A stretch of DNA of 64,000 nucleotides from Halopseudomonas xiamenensis (GTDB lineage: Bacteria; Pseudomonadota; Gammaproteobacteria; Pseudomonadales; Pseudomonadaceae). Shown one piece after another: positions 44,890-53,178 of this stretch. A model generated the notes under the pieces. The model searched no databases, was not told the DNA's origin, and worked only from the letters and a program-made list of their open reading frames with translations. Every line of letters starts with the position of its first letter. Position 1 is the first letter of the stretch. The stretch lies in the NCBI RefSeq assembly GCF_014219065.1, contig NZ_JACLGO010000026.1, forward strand, positions 1 to 64,000, in the 5' to 3' direction. Position numbers and translations under genes: made by a program.

Positions 44890-46272
44890 ATGAGCAAACA
44901 TGGTGTAGTAGTTTCCCTGGCCGCCGCCATCAGCATGACTGTCGCGGGTTGGGCCAATGCCGCAGTTTCCCCCGAAGAGGCCGAGCGACTGGGCCAGGAC
45001 CTCACCTGCGTAGGCGCCGAGCGGGCAGGTAACGCCGATGGCAGCATCCCCGAGTTCAAGGGGTTGTACGTGGGCAAGGTTCCGGGCTGGGATGCCGCGC
45101 CGCACAGTGGTGCGCACCCGATCGACCCCTTTGCCGCGGACCAGCCGATCCTGGTGATCACCGCTGCCAACATGGCCGAGCATGCCGACAAGCTGACCGA
45201 CGGTCAGCAGGCGATGCTCAAGCGCTATCCCGATACCTACAAGATCAACGTGTATGAGGGGCGTCGTGAGTTCGCCTACCCGGAGGTGGTCTGCGAACGC
45301 GCCAAGTGGAACGCGCTGAATGCCGAGGTGGTGGATGACGGCTTCGGTTACACGGGGCTGGGCTATGTACCCTTCCCGATTCCCAAGAGCGCGATGGAAG
45401 TGCTGTGGAACCATCAGCTGCCGTTCCGTGCCTGGACCCAGGACGAGATTCGCGATATCGCTTCGGTAACTGCCAGTGGCAGTATCGGCTGGGGTCGTTC
45501 CCATGGTCGCTGCCTGGCTCCGCCCATGGATCCGGATCCGAACCTGCGTCCGCATACCGATGACGGCGTTTCGGCCTACTGTACCACCGAGGTTCTGCTG
45601 CCACTGCGTGAGCGGGGCAACACCTCGCTCAACCACGAGCCCTATAACTACCGTACCGCAGCGCGTACTGCATGGTCCTACAACACCGGGACACGCCGGG
45701 TGCGCCTGGCTCCCGGCTATGGCTACGACCAGCCGCTGGGTGGCAGTAACGGTCTGATGACCATCGATGAGGACCGCCTGTTCAACGGTGCGCCGGATCG
45801 CTACGACTGGACGCTGGTAGGCAAGCAGGAGGTCATCATCCCGGCCAACGCCTACAAGGTGCATGGCAAGGATGTCAGCTACAAGGACCTGTTGACCGCC
45901 AATCATCCCAACCCGGAGTACCTGCGCTATGAACTGCGGCGGGTGTGGGTGATCGAGGCCAACGTCAAGCCGGGCAGCCGCCATCTGTATGGCAAGCGCC
46001 GCCTGTTCATCGATGAGGACAACTGGCATGCGGTGATGGCGGATAACTACGATAGCCGTGGCGACCTGTGGAAACATGCCATCATCAACTACTACTACCA
46101 TCCGGATACCAGCGCCTGGCAGGCGGGTACGTCGTTCTTCCACGACCTCAACAGCGGTGGCTATATCGGCTACACCCTGGCCAATGAGCGTGAGCGGGCG
46201 GCAATCCTGAACAAGGGCGAGATGGACCCGAGCCAGTTCACTCCGGACCGGCTGCGGGCCATGGGTCGCTGA
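44890..46272 (+). CDS. DUF1329 periplasmic/outer-membrane protein
   Basis: 460 residues from the ATG at 44890. Signal peptide with cleavage after GWANA; mature protein begins AVSPEEAERLGQDLTCVGAERAGN, the usual DUF1329 start, and has long beta-rich LolB-like stretches (RYELRRVWVIEANVKPGSRHLYGKRRLFIDED). Partners DUF1302 proteins in the uptake of hydrophobic compounds. It has its own operator-promoter. Confidence 0.88.
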   Translation: MSKHGVVVSLAAAISMTVAGWANAAVSPEEAERLGQDLTCVGAERAGNADGSIPEFKGLYVGKVPGWDAAPHSGAHPIDPFAADQPILVITAANMAEHADKLTDGQQAMLKRYPDTYKINVYEGRREFAYPEVVCERAKWNALNAEVVDDGFGYTGLGYVPFPIPKSAMEVLWNHQLPFRAWTQDEIRDIASVTASGSIGWGRSHGRCLAPPMDPDPNLRPHTDDGVSAYCTTEVLLPLRERGNTSLNHEPYNYRTAARTAWSYNTGTRRVRLAPGYGYDQPLGGSNGLMTIDEDRLFNGAPDRYDWTLVGKQEVIIPANAYKVHGKDVSYKDLLTANHPNPEYLRYELRRVWVIEANVKPGSRHLYGKRRLFIDEDNWHAVMADNYDSRGDLWKHAIINYYYHPDTSAWQAGTSFFHDLNSGGYIGYTLANERERAAILNKGEMDPSQFTPDRLRAMGR

Positions 46273-46294
46273 TCGGATCCTTCCCCGGCAATGA

Positions 46295-46327
46295 AAAAAG
46301 GCCGATCCCGCAAGGGGTCGGCCTTTT
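46295..46327 (+). terminator. Rho-independent terminator
   Basis: AAAAGGCCGATCCC / GGGGTCGGCCTTTT stem-loop after the DUF1329 gene. It can also act on the convergent gene that ends at 46348. Confidence 0.85.
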
Positions 46328-46347
46328 GCCGTTGATACTGTCGGGTA

Positions 46348-47055
46348 CTACCTGTCGTCGAGCAGATCCGACAGCTGATTGCTGAAGACCCGTGCATTCT
46401 GGGTTACTACCAGGGGCGAGAAGGGATTGCCCGACTGGGTGCGGGTCCAGCCTTCGCGGATATCCGACAGCGCATGATGGAGCATGCTCCAGCGGGCGGC
46501 CAGGCTGGCGTCCTGGCTGCGTGGCAGCAGCGTGGCGAGTTGCCGGTCCAGTTGTTGGAGCAGGTCGCTGATATCGGTGCGGTAGTAGTGGCTGCCCGGT
46601 TCGGCCGCTGAGGGAATACCGACGTAGCTGGCGAAGGCGTAGCGCAGGGTCAGGTATTCGGTCATCAGCACGCTGAGCCAGGGCGTGTCGGCATCCGGTT
46701 GGTGCAGCGTCTCGATCATGTTCATCAATTCGCTGTAGAGCAGGTCCATGTCTTCGCTGCTGGGTACTTGTCCGGCCTCAAGACCGGCGAGGATACGGGT
46801 GATGGCTGCGGTGTAGCGGGTGGTGGCGAATGACTGGTCGCTACTGCCGGCCGGAGGGATATGCAGCAGGTCGAGGCTGCCTTGCAACTCCTTGCGTTGC
46901 CTGGAATACATGCCTTCGCCTTGCAGTTGCAGCGTCAGTGTCAGCGCGCGCATGGCTTCGCGCTGCAACACTACATTGTCCGGTAGTGCCGCCTGGCCCG
47001 GCAGTGCGAACAGGCATCCAGCCAATGTCAGGGAACGGGTTATTTTTCTTATCAT
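46348..47055 (-). CDS. secreted protein of unknown family
   Basis: 235 residues with an N-terminal signal (MIRKITRSLTLAGCLFALPGQA, cut before ALPDN). The mature part is helical and acidic, without motifs I recognise. Alone on the minus strand between DUF1329 and the thiolase operon. Its upstream region shares the space with island operator site 7 and has a weak GTC-N6-AAC dyad (47149-47166) of its own. A periplasmic role in the pathway is possible; no function is proposed. Confidence 0.7.
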   Translation of the reverse strand: MIRKITRSLTLAGCLFALPGQAALPDNVVLQREAMRALTLTLQLQGEGMYSRQRKELQGSLDLLHIPPAGSSDQSFATTRYTAAITRILAGLEAGQVPSSEDMDLLYSELMNMIETLHQPDADTPWLSVLMTEYLTLRYAFASYVGIPSAAEPGSHYYRTDISDLLQQLDRQLATLLPRSQDASLAARWSMLHHALSDIREGWTRTQSGNPFSPLVVTQNARVFSNQLSDLLDDR

Positions 47056-47225
47056 GATGGCATCCTTGTGGTTTTCCGAAGAGCGGACCGTTGCCAGTGC
47101 AGGCTGCTGGCCGCCTGGGCAAGAGTGCGGCGAGATGGTCGGCTTGTCCTAGTTGGTTCGGACTAGCGCAGGTCGTCGGCAAGCTGGTTGTGCCGGCCGT
47201 CACGGAGCAGGGAAAAATACTCGAT

Positions 47226-47244
47226 GTAGGCTTAACGGACGATG
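47226..47244 (+). promoter_or_regulatory. island operator site 7
   Basis: GTAGGCTTAACGGACGATG; left half degenerate (GGC for GTC), right half identical to the consensus. GACAAT (47266-47271) starts 31.5 bp from the centre. Precedes the thiolase gene. Confidence 0.6.
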
Positions 47245-47325
47245 AAAGGCTCCCTGGGAGGGCGTGACAATCGAGCACAGAGGGTGACATTTTCCAGGTC
47301 GCCCGCAGCCGATGAGGGGAAAATC

Positions 47326-48537
47326 ATGGGTTTGAAAGGGACGGCCGCCATTGTTGGCGCCGCGCAGTACAAGCCGGAAAAATATTCCACGGCGCCACAG
47401 ATGTTCCACCTGGAGCAGGTCGCCGACCTGGCTGCCCAGGCGCTGGCCGATGCGGGCTTGCAGGCCTCGGATATCGATGGCCTGTGCATCAACGGTCCGC
47501 ATTTTCATGAAGCGTCCAGTTTCGTGCCGGCGATGGCCGCGGAATACCTGGGCATCGCATTGAACTTCGCTGAAGTGGTCGACCTTGGTGGTACCACCTC
47601 GGTGGGCATGATCTGGCGTGCGGCGGCCGCTATCGAGCTGGGTATCTGCCAGGCGGTGCTGTGCGTGATTCCGCAGCGCATGGCGTCCTTCGGTCCCGAT
47701 GATGATCCATCGGCCATGGCCCGGGCCATGCGCTTCGGTGGCCACAGTACCCAGTACGGCGCGCCGGAGGCCGAGTTCGACCTGCCCTATGGCCATATGG
47801 GGCAGAATACCGGCTACGCGATGATCGCCCAGCGCTACGCGGCGCAGTACGGCTATGACCAGCGCGCGATGGCGAAGATCGCGGTGGACCAGCGGTTCAA
47901 TGCCCAGGCTCATCCGGATGCCATCTTCCGTGGCCAGGAGCTGAGCATCGAGGATGTGCTGGGCAGCAAGATGGTTGCCGATCCGTTGCACATCCTCGAG
48001 ATCGTCATGCCGGTGGCCGGCGGGGCTGCGGTGATCGTCGCCTCCAAGGAACTGGCCATGCGCAGCAAGGGCCGGCCGGCCTACATCACCGGTTTCGGCG
48101 AGCGGCTGGGCTACAAGTCGCCGAGCTATTCGCCGGACATGACCGAAACCCCGGTCGGGCCGGCGGCGCGCAGCGCCTTCGCCATGGCCGGGCTGAAGCC
48201 TGCCGACATGCACGCCGCGCAGATCTACGACTGCTACACCATCACCGTGCTGCTCAGCCTGGAGGACGCCGGGTTCTGCGCCAAGGGCGAGGGCATGCGC
48301 TTCATTCTCGACAATGACCTGACCTACAAGGGCAACTTCCCGATGAACACCCACGGTGGGCAGCTGAGTTTCGGCCAGGCCGGCTCGGCCGGTGGTTTCT
48401 CCCAGGTGGTCGAGGCCTATCAGCAGGTGGCCGGCAAGGCCGGTGACCGCCAGCTCAAGGTCTGTGACCAGGTGTTCGTTTCCGGCACCGGCGGTGTCAT
48501 GAGCGAGCAGGGCGCATTGATTCTTCAGGGGGCTTGA
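47326..48537 (+). CDS. SCP2-type thiolase homologue without catalytic cysteine (Ltp2-like aldolase candidate)
   Basis: 403 residues from the ATG at 47326 (GAGGGGA upstream). Thiolase fold, but the place of the acyl-accepting Cys reads DLGGTTSVGM, so it cannot be an ordinary thiolase. IYDCYTITVLLSLEDAGFC and NTHGGQLSFGQAGSAGG resemble SCP2/Ltp-type proteins. Ltp2 of steroid-degrading actinobacteria likewise lacks the Cys and splits the side chain by retro-aldol cleavage, in complex with a DUF35 protein. The next gene encodes a DUF35 domain, three bases on. Confidence 0.85.
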   Translation: MGLKGTAAIVGAAQYKPEKYSTAPQMFHLEQVADLAAQALADAGLQASDIDGLCINGPHFHEASSFVPAMAAEYLGIALNFAEVVDLGGTTSVGMIWRAAAAIELGICQAVLCVIPQRMASFGPDDDPSAMARAMRFGGHSTQYGAPEAEFDLPYGHMGQNTGYAMIAQRYAAQYGYDQRAMAKIAVDQRFNAQAHPDAIFRGQELSIEDVLGSKMVADPLHILEIVMPVAGGAAVIVASKELAMRSKGRPAYITGFGERLGYKSPSYSPDMTETPVGPAARSAFAMAGLKPADMHAAQIYDCYTITVLLSLEDAGFCAKGEGMRFILDNDLTYKGNFPMNTHGGQLSFGQAGSAGGFSQVVEAYQQVAGKAGDRQLKVCDQVFVSGTGGVMSEQGALILQGA

Positions 48538-48539
48538 GC

Positions 48540-49478
48540 ATGAGCAACAAACCTATGCCGCTGCCGACGGCGATTTCCGCACCCTTCTGGGATGGCTTGA
48601 AGGACGGCAGGATCATGTTGCAGCAGTGCAACGCCTGCCAGCACTGGATTTTCTACCCGCGTCGGCATTGCAATAGTTGCCTGTCGCATGACCTGAGCTG
48701 GAAACAGGTCACCGGTGCGGGCAAGTTGTACACCTATACGGTGGCGCGGGTGCCGACGCTGCCCGAGTTTGCCGGTGCCGAGCCGCAGATTCTGGCGGTG
48801 GTGGAGCTGGACGAAGGGGTGCGCATGAATACCACCCTGGTCGGGCTGGAGCCCGAGCGGATCGAGGTCGGCATGCCGGTCAAGCCGGTGCGCGCCACGG
48901 TGAATGCCGAGGGTGCGATACTGCTGCGCTATACCGGTGTGGACGTGCCTCTGGATGAACGCGATGAAGTGGTCAGGGCCCCGGAGGCACCGAGCGCCGA
49001 TGCCGGCCCGGCTCGCCAGCAGATTGACGTCAAGGATATCGAGGCGCTGAAGGCGCTGGTCACCGGCGAGTTCAGCGACTGGAGCAGCCAGATCCTGGTG
49101 GATCAGGAACTGATCGACCAGTTCGCTGCGCTATCCGGCGACGATTACTGGATCCATACCGACCCGGAGCGGGCCCGCAAGGAAAGCCCCTTCGGCGGCA
49201 CCATCGCCCATGGCGCGCTGGTGCAGGTGCTGATGTCGCGCATGCAGGTACCGTTGAGCTTCGAGGTCACCGGTTTCACCAATATGGTCAACTACGGTTC
49301 CGAACGGCTGCGCTTCCCCAGCCCGGTGCCGGCCGGTTCGCTGCTGCACTCCCGGACCCGGGTCAAGTCGGTGGAAGTGTTGCCGCGGGGCACGCAGATG
49401 GTACTGGAATGCAATATCCATGTCGTTGGCCAGGAGCGTCCGGCGGTGATCAATGACCTGGTGATTCTGTATATGTGA
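48540..49478 (+). CDS. DUF35-MaoC fusion (Zn ribbon/OB fold + hydratase)
   Basis: 312 residues from the ATG at 48540. N-terminal DUF35: zinc ribbon CNAC and CNSC, then an OB fold (KLYTYTVARVPTLPEF). From about residue 165 a hot-dog hydratase follows, with SGDDYWIHTDPERA and GGTIAHGALVQ, carrying the catalytic Asp/His pair. In M. tuberculosis the ChsH2 chain has MaoC first and DUF35 last; here the order is reversed. Together with the thiolase homologue it could hydrate an enoyl-CoA side chain and hand the product to the aldolase. Confidence 0.85.
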   Translation: MSNKPMPLPTAISAPFWDGLKDGRIMLQQCNACQHWIFYPRRHCNSCLSHDLSWKQVTGAGKLYTYTVARVPTLPEFAGAEPQILAVVELDEGVRMNTTLVGLEPERIEVGMPVKPVRATVNAEGAILLRYTGVDVPLDERDEVVRAPEAPSADAGPARQQIDVKDIEALKALVTGEFSDWSSQILVDQELIDQFAALSGDDYWIHTDPERARKESPFGGTIAHGALVQVLMSRMQVPLSFEVTGFTNMVNYGSERLRFPSPVPAGSLLHSRTRVKSVEVLPRGTQMVLECNIHVVGQERPAVINDLVILYM

Positions 49479-49525
49479 TGTGAGCTGTTGTTGTGCTGTC
49501 CGGCCCGCCCAAGGGTCGGTTTTCA

Positions 49526-49560
49526 ATCGTCCATGGGTTCTTCCATGGGCGATTTTTTTT
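49526..49560 (+). terminator. Rho-independent terminator
   Basis: ATCGTCCATGG / CCATGGGCGAT stem followed by at least eight T residues, 48 bp after the DUF35-MaoC stop. Separates this pair from the next operon. Confidence 0.88.
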
Positions 49561-49602
49561 ACCCGCAGTCACCCGTCCGACCGGTGACGGCCGGCTTTTT
49601 CG

Positions 49603-49621
49603 TTAGTCTCAATGGACGATG
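49603..49621 (+). promoter_or_regulatory. island operator site 8
   Basis: TTAGTCTCAATGGACGATG. AACAAT (49643-49648) starts 31.5 bp from the centre. Controls the dioxygenase-ipdAB-fadA6 operon. Confidence 0.78.
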
Positions 49622-49686
49622 AATGCGCCATGCCCGGCGCGCAACAATCCATTCATGCTTTCAGGCCCTGAATGAGGAGTTGCGGC

Positions 49687-50586
49687 ATGAGTGAGATTCG
49701 CGCATTGAGCTATTTTGTAGCGCAGATTGATGATGTGCAGAAGTGGCAGCATTACGCCGAGAACGTGCTGGGCATGATGACCAGCCGCACCTCCGATGGT
49801 GCGCTGTATATCAAGATGGACGACCGGCCCTTCCGCATGCTGGTGGTCGAGGGGGCGGAGGATCGCTATCTGGCCTCCGGCTGGGAACTGGCCGGCAAGA
49901 ATGCCTTTGACGCCATGCTGCGCAAGCTGGACGCCCAGGGCGTCGAGTACAGCCTGGCCGATGCCGCTTTCTGCGCCCAGCGCGGGGTCAACGAGGCCGC
50001 GCTGCTGCAGGATCCAGCAGGCAACCGGCACGAACTGACCTGGGGCTACCTGTCCGACTGTGAACCCTTCGTCTCGCCCCAGGGTGTGCCGCGCTTCCTG
50101 ACCGGTGACATGGGGCTGGGCCACACCGTGCTGCCGACGCCCAACTTCGATGAGTGCGCAGCTTTCTACCGCGATGTGCTGGGCTTCGAGATTTCCGACA
50201 TCTTCAACTTCCGTCCGGTGCCGGACGCGCCGGCCACCCGTATCCACTTCCTGCACTGCGGCAATGCCCGGCATCACAGCCTGGCGATTGCCGAGTACGA
50301 CGTACCGAGCAAGTGCGTGCATGTGATGGTCGAGGTGGATTCCATGACCGAGGTCGGTCGTGCGCATGACCGGCGCATCGCCCATCAGGTGCCGCTGTCG
50401 GCGACCCTGGGTCAGCACCTCAACGACAAGATGACCTCTTTCTATATGAAGACGCCCTCCGGTTTCGACCTGGAGTACGGCTGGGGCGGATTGCAGGTGG
50501 ACTGGGATCAGCACACCGCCTTTGAATTCACCAAGGTCAGCATCTGGGGTCATGACTTCGGCGCCGGCCAGCAGGAGGAGCAGTAA
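49687..50586 (+). CDS. hsaC: extradiol ring-cleavage dioxygenase, HsaC/TesB-like
   Basis: 299 residues, two vicinal-oxygen-chelate modules. Fe(II) ligands are visible as His146 (GLGHTVLPTP), His212 (CVHVMVEVD) and Glu263 (GFDLEYGWGG); the second-sphere His pair is in NARHHSLAI. Same positions as BphC/HsaC. It opens a catechol ring by meta-cleavage; in steroid catabolism HsaC/TesB cleaves the aromatised A ring of 3,4-DHSA. Context with ipdAB and an HsaD-like hydrolase supports this over biphenyl. Coupled by one base to ipdA. Confidence 0.87.
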   Translation: MSEIRALSYFVAQIDDVQKWQHYAENVLGMMTSRTSDGALYIKMDDRPFRMLVVEGAEDRYLASGWELAGKNAFDAMLRKLDAQGVEYSLADAAFCAQRGVNEAALLQDPAGNRHELTWGYLSDCEPFVSPQGVPRFLTGDMGLGHTVLPTPNFDECAAFYRDVLGFEISDIFNFRPVPDAPATRIHFLHCGNARHHSLAIAEYDVPSKCVHVMVEVDSMTEVGRAHDRRIAHQVPLSATLGQHLNDKMTSFYMKTPSGFDLEYGWGGLQVDWDQHTAFEFTKVSIWGHDFGAGQQEEQ

Positions 50587-51461
50587 TGAACAAATTGATG
50601 ACCGCTGCCGATGCCGTAGGCCAACTGCGTGACGGCATGACCATAGGTTTCGGTGGCTGGGGCCCGCGGCGCAAGCCGATGGCGATCGTGCGCGAGATCC
50701 TGCGCAGCAATGTGAAGGACCTGACCGTGGTCGCCTACGGCGGTCCGGAAGTCGGCATGCTGTGTGCCGCCGGCAAGGTGAGGAAGCTGATCTTCGGCTT
50801 TGCCACCATGGACGCGATTCCTCTGGAGCCGTATTTCCGCAAGGCGCGGCAGGCCGGCACGCTGGATGTGATGGAGCTGGACGAGGGGCTGTTCCAGTGG
50901 GGCCTCAAGGCTGCTGCCATGCGCCTGCCGTTCCTGCCGGCCCGTGCCGGTCTGGCCACTGACGTGCTGACCCACAACCCTGAACTGAAGACGATCAGCT
51001 CGCCCTATGCCGATGGCGAAGTGCTGCTGGCGATGCCGGCGCTGGAGCTGGATGTGGCCTTCGTTCACGTCAACCGTGCCGATAAGCTGGGCAACACCCT
51101 GATCACCGGCAGCGATCCGTATTTTGATCATCACTTTGCCCGTGCCGCCAAACAGTGCTTCGTGTCGGCCGAGGTGGTGGAAGAGCGTTTCGAGCTGGAT
51201 GCCGCCACTGCCCGCCTGTCGACCTTCGAGCGTTCCATGGTCACCGGCTTGATCGAGGCGCCGCTGGGTGCCCACCCCACCGCCTGCAGCCCGGCCTACG
51301 GTTGGGACATGGAACACCTGAAAGGCTACAGCGACAGTGCCAACGCCGACGACGGCTGGCAGCAGTATGTGGACAAGTATGTCAATTGCAGTCAGGCCGA
51401 GTACCTGGAGCGCAACGGCGGTGCCGAGCGTGTCAGCAGCCTGCCGATGCCCATTTTCTGA
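50586..51461 (+). CDS. ipdA: IpdA-like CoA-transferase family ring hydrolase, alpha subunit
   Basis: 291 residues (Mtb IpdA has 292). N-terminal MTAADAVGQLRDGMTIGFGGWGPRRKPMAIVREIL is the family's opening, and the residues that replace the CoA-transferase signature match my recollection of IpdA. With IpdB it opens the last carbon ring (ring C) of the steroid-derived COCHEA-CoA by hydrolysis. Found almost only in steroid degraders, so it is the best single marker for the island's substrate class. Confidence 0.92.
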   Translation: MNKLMTAADAVGQLRDGMTIGFGGWGPRRKPMAIVREILRSNVKDLTVVAYGGPEVGMLCAAGKVRKLIFGFATMDAIPLEPYFRKARQAGTLDVMELDEGLFQWGLKAAAMRLPFLPARAGLATDVLTHNPELKTISSPYADGEVLLAMPALELDVAFVHVNRADKLGNTLITGSDPYFDHHFARAAKQCFVSAEVVEERFELDAATARLSTFERSMVTGLIEAPLGAHPTACSPAYGWDMEHLKGYSDSANADDGWQQYVDKYVNCSQAEYLERNGGAERVSSLPMPIF

Positions 51462-51472
51462 GGAGTGAGACG

Positions 51473-52282
51473 ATGAGTAGCGTTAATTTCAGCCTGGCTG
51501 AACTGATGATCGTCGCGGCGTCCGAAGCCTGGCGTGGCAACGGTGAGGTACTGGCTTCGGGGCTGGGTATCATTCCGCGCCTGGGAGCCAGTCTGGCCAA
51601 GCTCACGCATTCGCCCGAACTGCTGATGACCGACAGTGAAACGCTGATCGTGGAAGAGCCGATCCCGGTCGGCCCGCGCGGCGATTACGTACCGAAGTAT
51701 TCCGGCTTCCTGCCTTTTGAGCGGGTGTTCGATGCAGTCTGGCATGGCCGCCGTCACGCCATGGTCGGACCGACCCAGGTCGACCGCTGGGCACAGAGCA
51801 ACCTGTCGGTGGTGGGTGACTATGCCAAACCCAAGGTCGCTATGCTGGGCGTGCGCGGTTTACCGGGCAACAGCATCAACCACCGGAATTCCTTCTTCAT
51901 GCCCAATCACACCACCCGCGCCTTCGTATCCGGCGAGGTGGATATGGTGTCGGGTGTCGGCTTCAACCCCGAGCGCTGGGCGCCGGGTATGCGCCGTGAC
52001 CTGATGAGCATCGGCCTGGTGATCACCGACCTGTGCGTGATGGATTTCAACGGGCCGGACAATGCTGCGCGGGTGCTGTCGCTGCACCCCGGGGTGGATT
52101 TCGAACTGGTGCAGGAGCGCACCGGCTTCCCGCTGCTCAAGGCCGATAACATGGGTGTCACCGCAGCACCCACTGCCGAGCAACTGGCCATCATCCAGCG
52201 CATGGACCCGCACAACCTGCGTGCCCGCCAGCTCAAGGGCAACCCGGTGGGTATCCGTACTGCAGAGGAGGTGCGGGGATGA
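51473..52282 (+). CDS. ipdB: IpdB-like ring hydrolase, beta subunit
   Basis: 269 residues from the ATG at 51473, behind GAGGAGTGAGACG and 11 bp after ipdA. Starts SSVNFSLAELMIVAASEAWRGNGEVLASGLG and contains MLGVRGLPGNSINHRNSFFMPNHT. Forms the heteromeric IpdAB enzyme with the preceding product. Slightly longer than the actinobacterial protein. The stop overlaps the next start by ATGA. Confidence 0.92.
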   Translation: MSSVNFSLAELMIVAASEAWRGNGEVLASGLGIIPRLGASLAKLTHSPELLMTDSETLIVEEPIPVGPRGDYVPKYSGFLPFERVFDAVWHGRRHAMVGPTQVDRWAQSNLSVVGDYAKPKVAMLGVRGLPGNSINHRNSFFMPNHTTRAFVSGEVDMVSGVGFNPERWAPGMRRDLMSIGLVITDLCVMDFNGPDNAARVLSLHPGVDFELVQERTGFPLLKADNMGVTAAPTAEQLAIIQRMDPHNLRARQLKGNPVGIRTAEEVRG

Positions 52283-53178
52283 GTGAATTCGTTCAGCGCG
52301 AGGACACGGCGGTCTACGAGACCGACACACCGGTGTCCTACCGGGTAGAGCAGGGCGTGGCGATCGTCACCATGAGCCGCCCGCAGTACAACAACGTACA
52401 GAACTCGCAGATGACCTACGCGCTGGACGACTGCTTCCGCCGCGCGATCAATGATGATGAGGTCAAGGTCATCGTGCTGTGTTCCACCGGCAAGCATTTT
52501 TCTGCCGGGCACGATATCGGTACCCCGGGACGGGATGTGACCAGGTCCTTCGAGCACAAGCACCTGTGGTGGGATCACACCAACAAGCCGGGTGGCGAGT
52601 TCCTCTATGTGCGCGAGCAGGAGGTGTACCTGAACATGTGCCGGCGCTGGCGCGAGATGCCCAAGCCGACCATCGCCATGGTGCAGGGCGGTTGCATCGC
52701 CGGTGGCCTGATGCTGGCCTGGGTCTGCGATCTGATCGTCGCCAGTGACGACGCGTTCTTCCAGGACCCGGTGGTACGCATGGGCATTCCCGGTGTGGAG
52801 TATTTCGCCCACGCCTTCGAGATGCACCCGCGTATCGCCAAGGAATTCCTCATGCTCGGCGACCGCATGCCGGCGGCCCGTGCCTACGAGCTGGGCATGG
52901 TCAACCGGGTGGTGCCCAGGGACGAGCTGCAAAGCGCGACCATGGACATCGCCCAGCGCATCGCCAAGCAGCCGCGCATGGGCCTGGCGCTGACCAAGCA
53001 GGCAGTCAACCATATCGAGGATCTGCAGGGCAAGCGCACCGGCATGGAAGCGGTATTCGCCTGGCACCATTTTGCCCATGTGCACAACGAGCAGGTATCC
53101 GGTGACAAGCTCGGCGGTTTCGACGGCAAGGCCATGGCTGCGGCGAATAAGGCCCAGGCCGAGCGGGAGCGCGGCTGA
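52279..53178 (+). CDS. enoyl-CoA hydratase/isomerase family protein
   Basis: 299 residues. Crotonase fold with oxyanion loops GKHFSAGHDIG and GGCIAGGLMLAWVCDLIVAS; the catalytic acids near 145-165 read DDAFFQDPVVRMGIPG. A roughly 25-residue insertion (TPGRDVTRSFEHKHLWWDHTN) after the first loop is unusual. Different from the EchA20-type protein two genes on. Hydration of an intermediate between HIP-CoA and ring D opening, or of the IpdAB product, is likely. Confidence 0.85.
   Translation: MSEFVQREDTAVYETDTPVSYRVEQGVAIVTMSRPQYNNVQNSQMTYALDDCFRRAINDDEVKVIVLCSTGKHFSAGHDIGTPGRDVTRSFEHKHLWWDHTNKPGGEFLYVREQEVYLNMCRRWREMPKPTIAMVQGGCIAGGLMLAWVCDLIVASDDAFFQDPVVRMGIPGVEYFAHAFEMHPRIAKEFLMLGDRMPAARAYELGMVNRVVPRDELQSATMDIAQRIAKQPRMGLALTKQAVNHIEDLQGKRTGMEAVFAWHHFAHVHNEQVSGDKLGGFDGKAMAAANKAQAERERG

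Noticed and set aside
47149-47166. Tenth island operator in front of the secreted protein gene
   Set aside because: CTAGTTGGTTCGGACTAG keeps only one good half site and the -10 (CACTCT) is poor, so it is mentioned but not listed as a feature.
47326-48537. Ordinary acetyl-CoA acyltransferase
   Set aside because: The nucleophilic cysteine is missing at the DLGGTTSVG position.
49687-50586. 2,3-dihydroxybiphenyl dioxygenase (BphC) of a biphenyl pathway
   Set aside because: Ligand spacing alone fits BphC, but the operon continues with ipdA/ipdB and no biphenyl genes are present.
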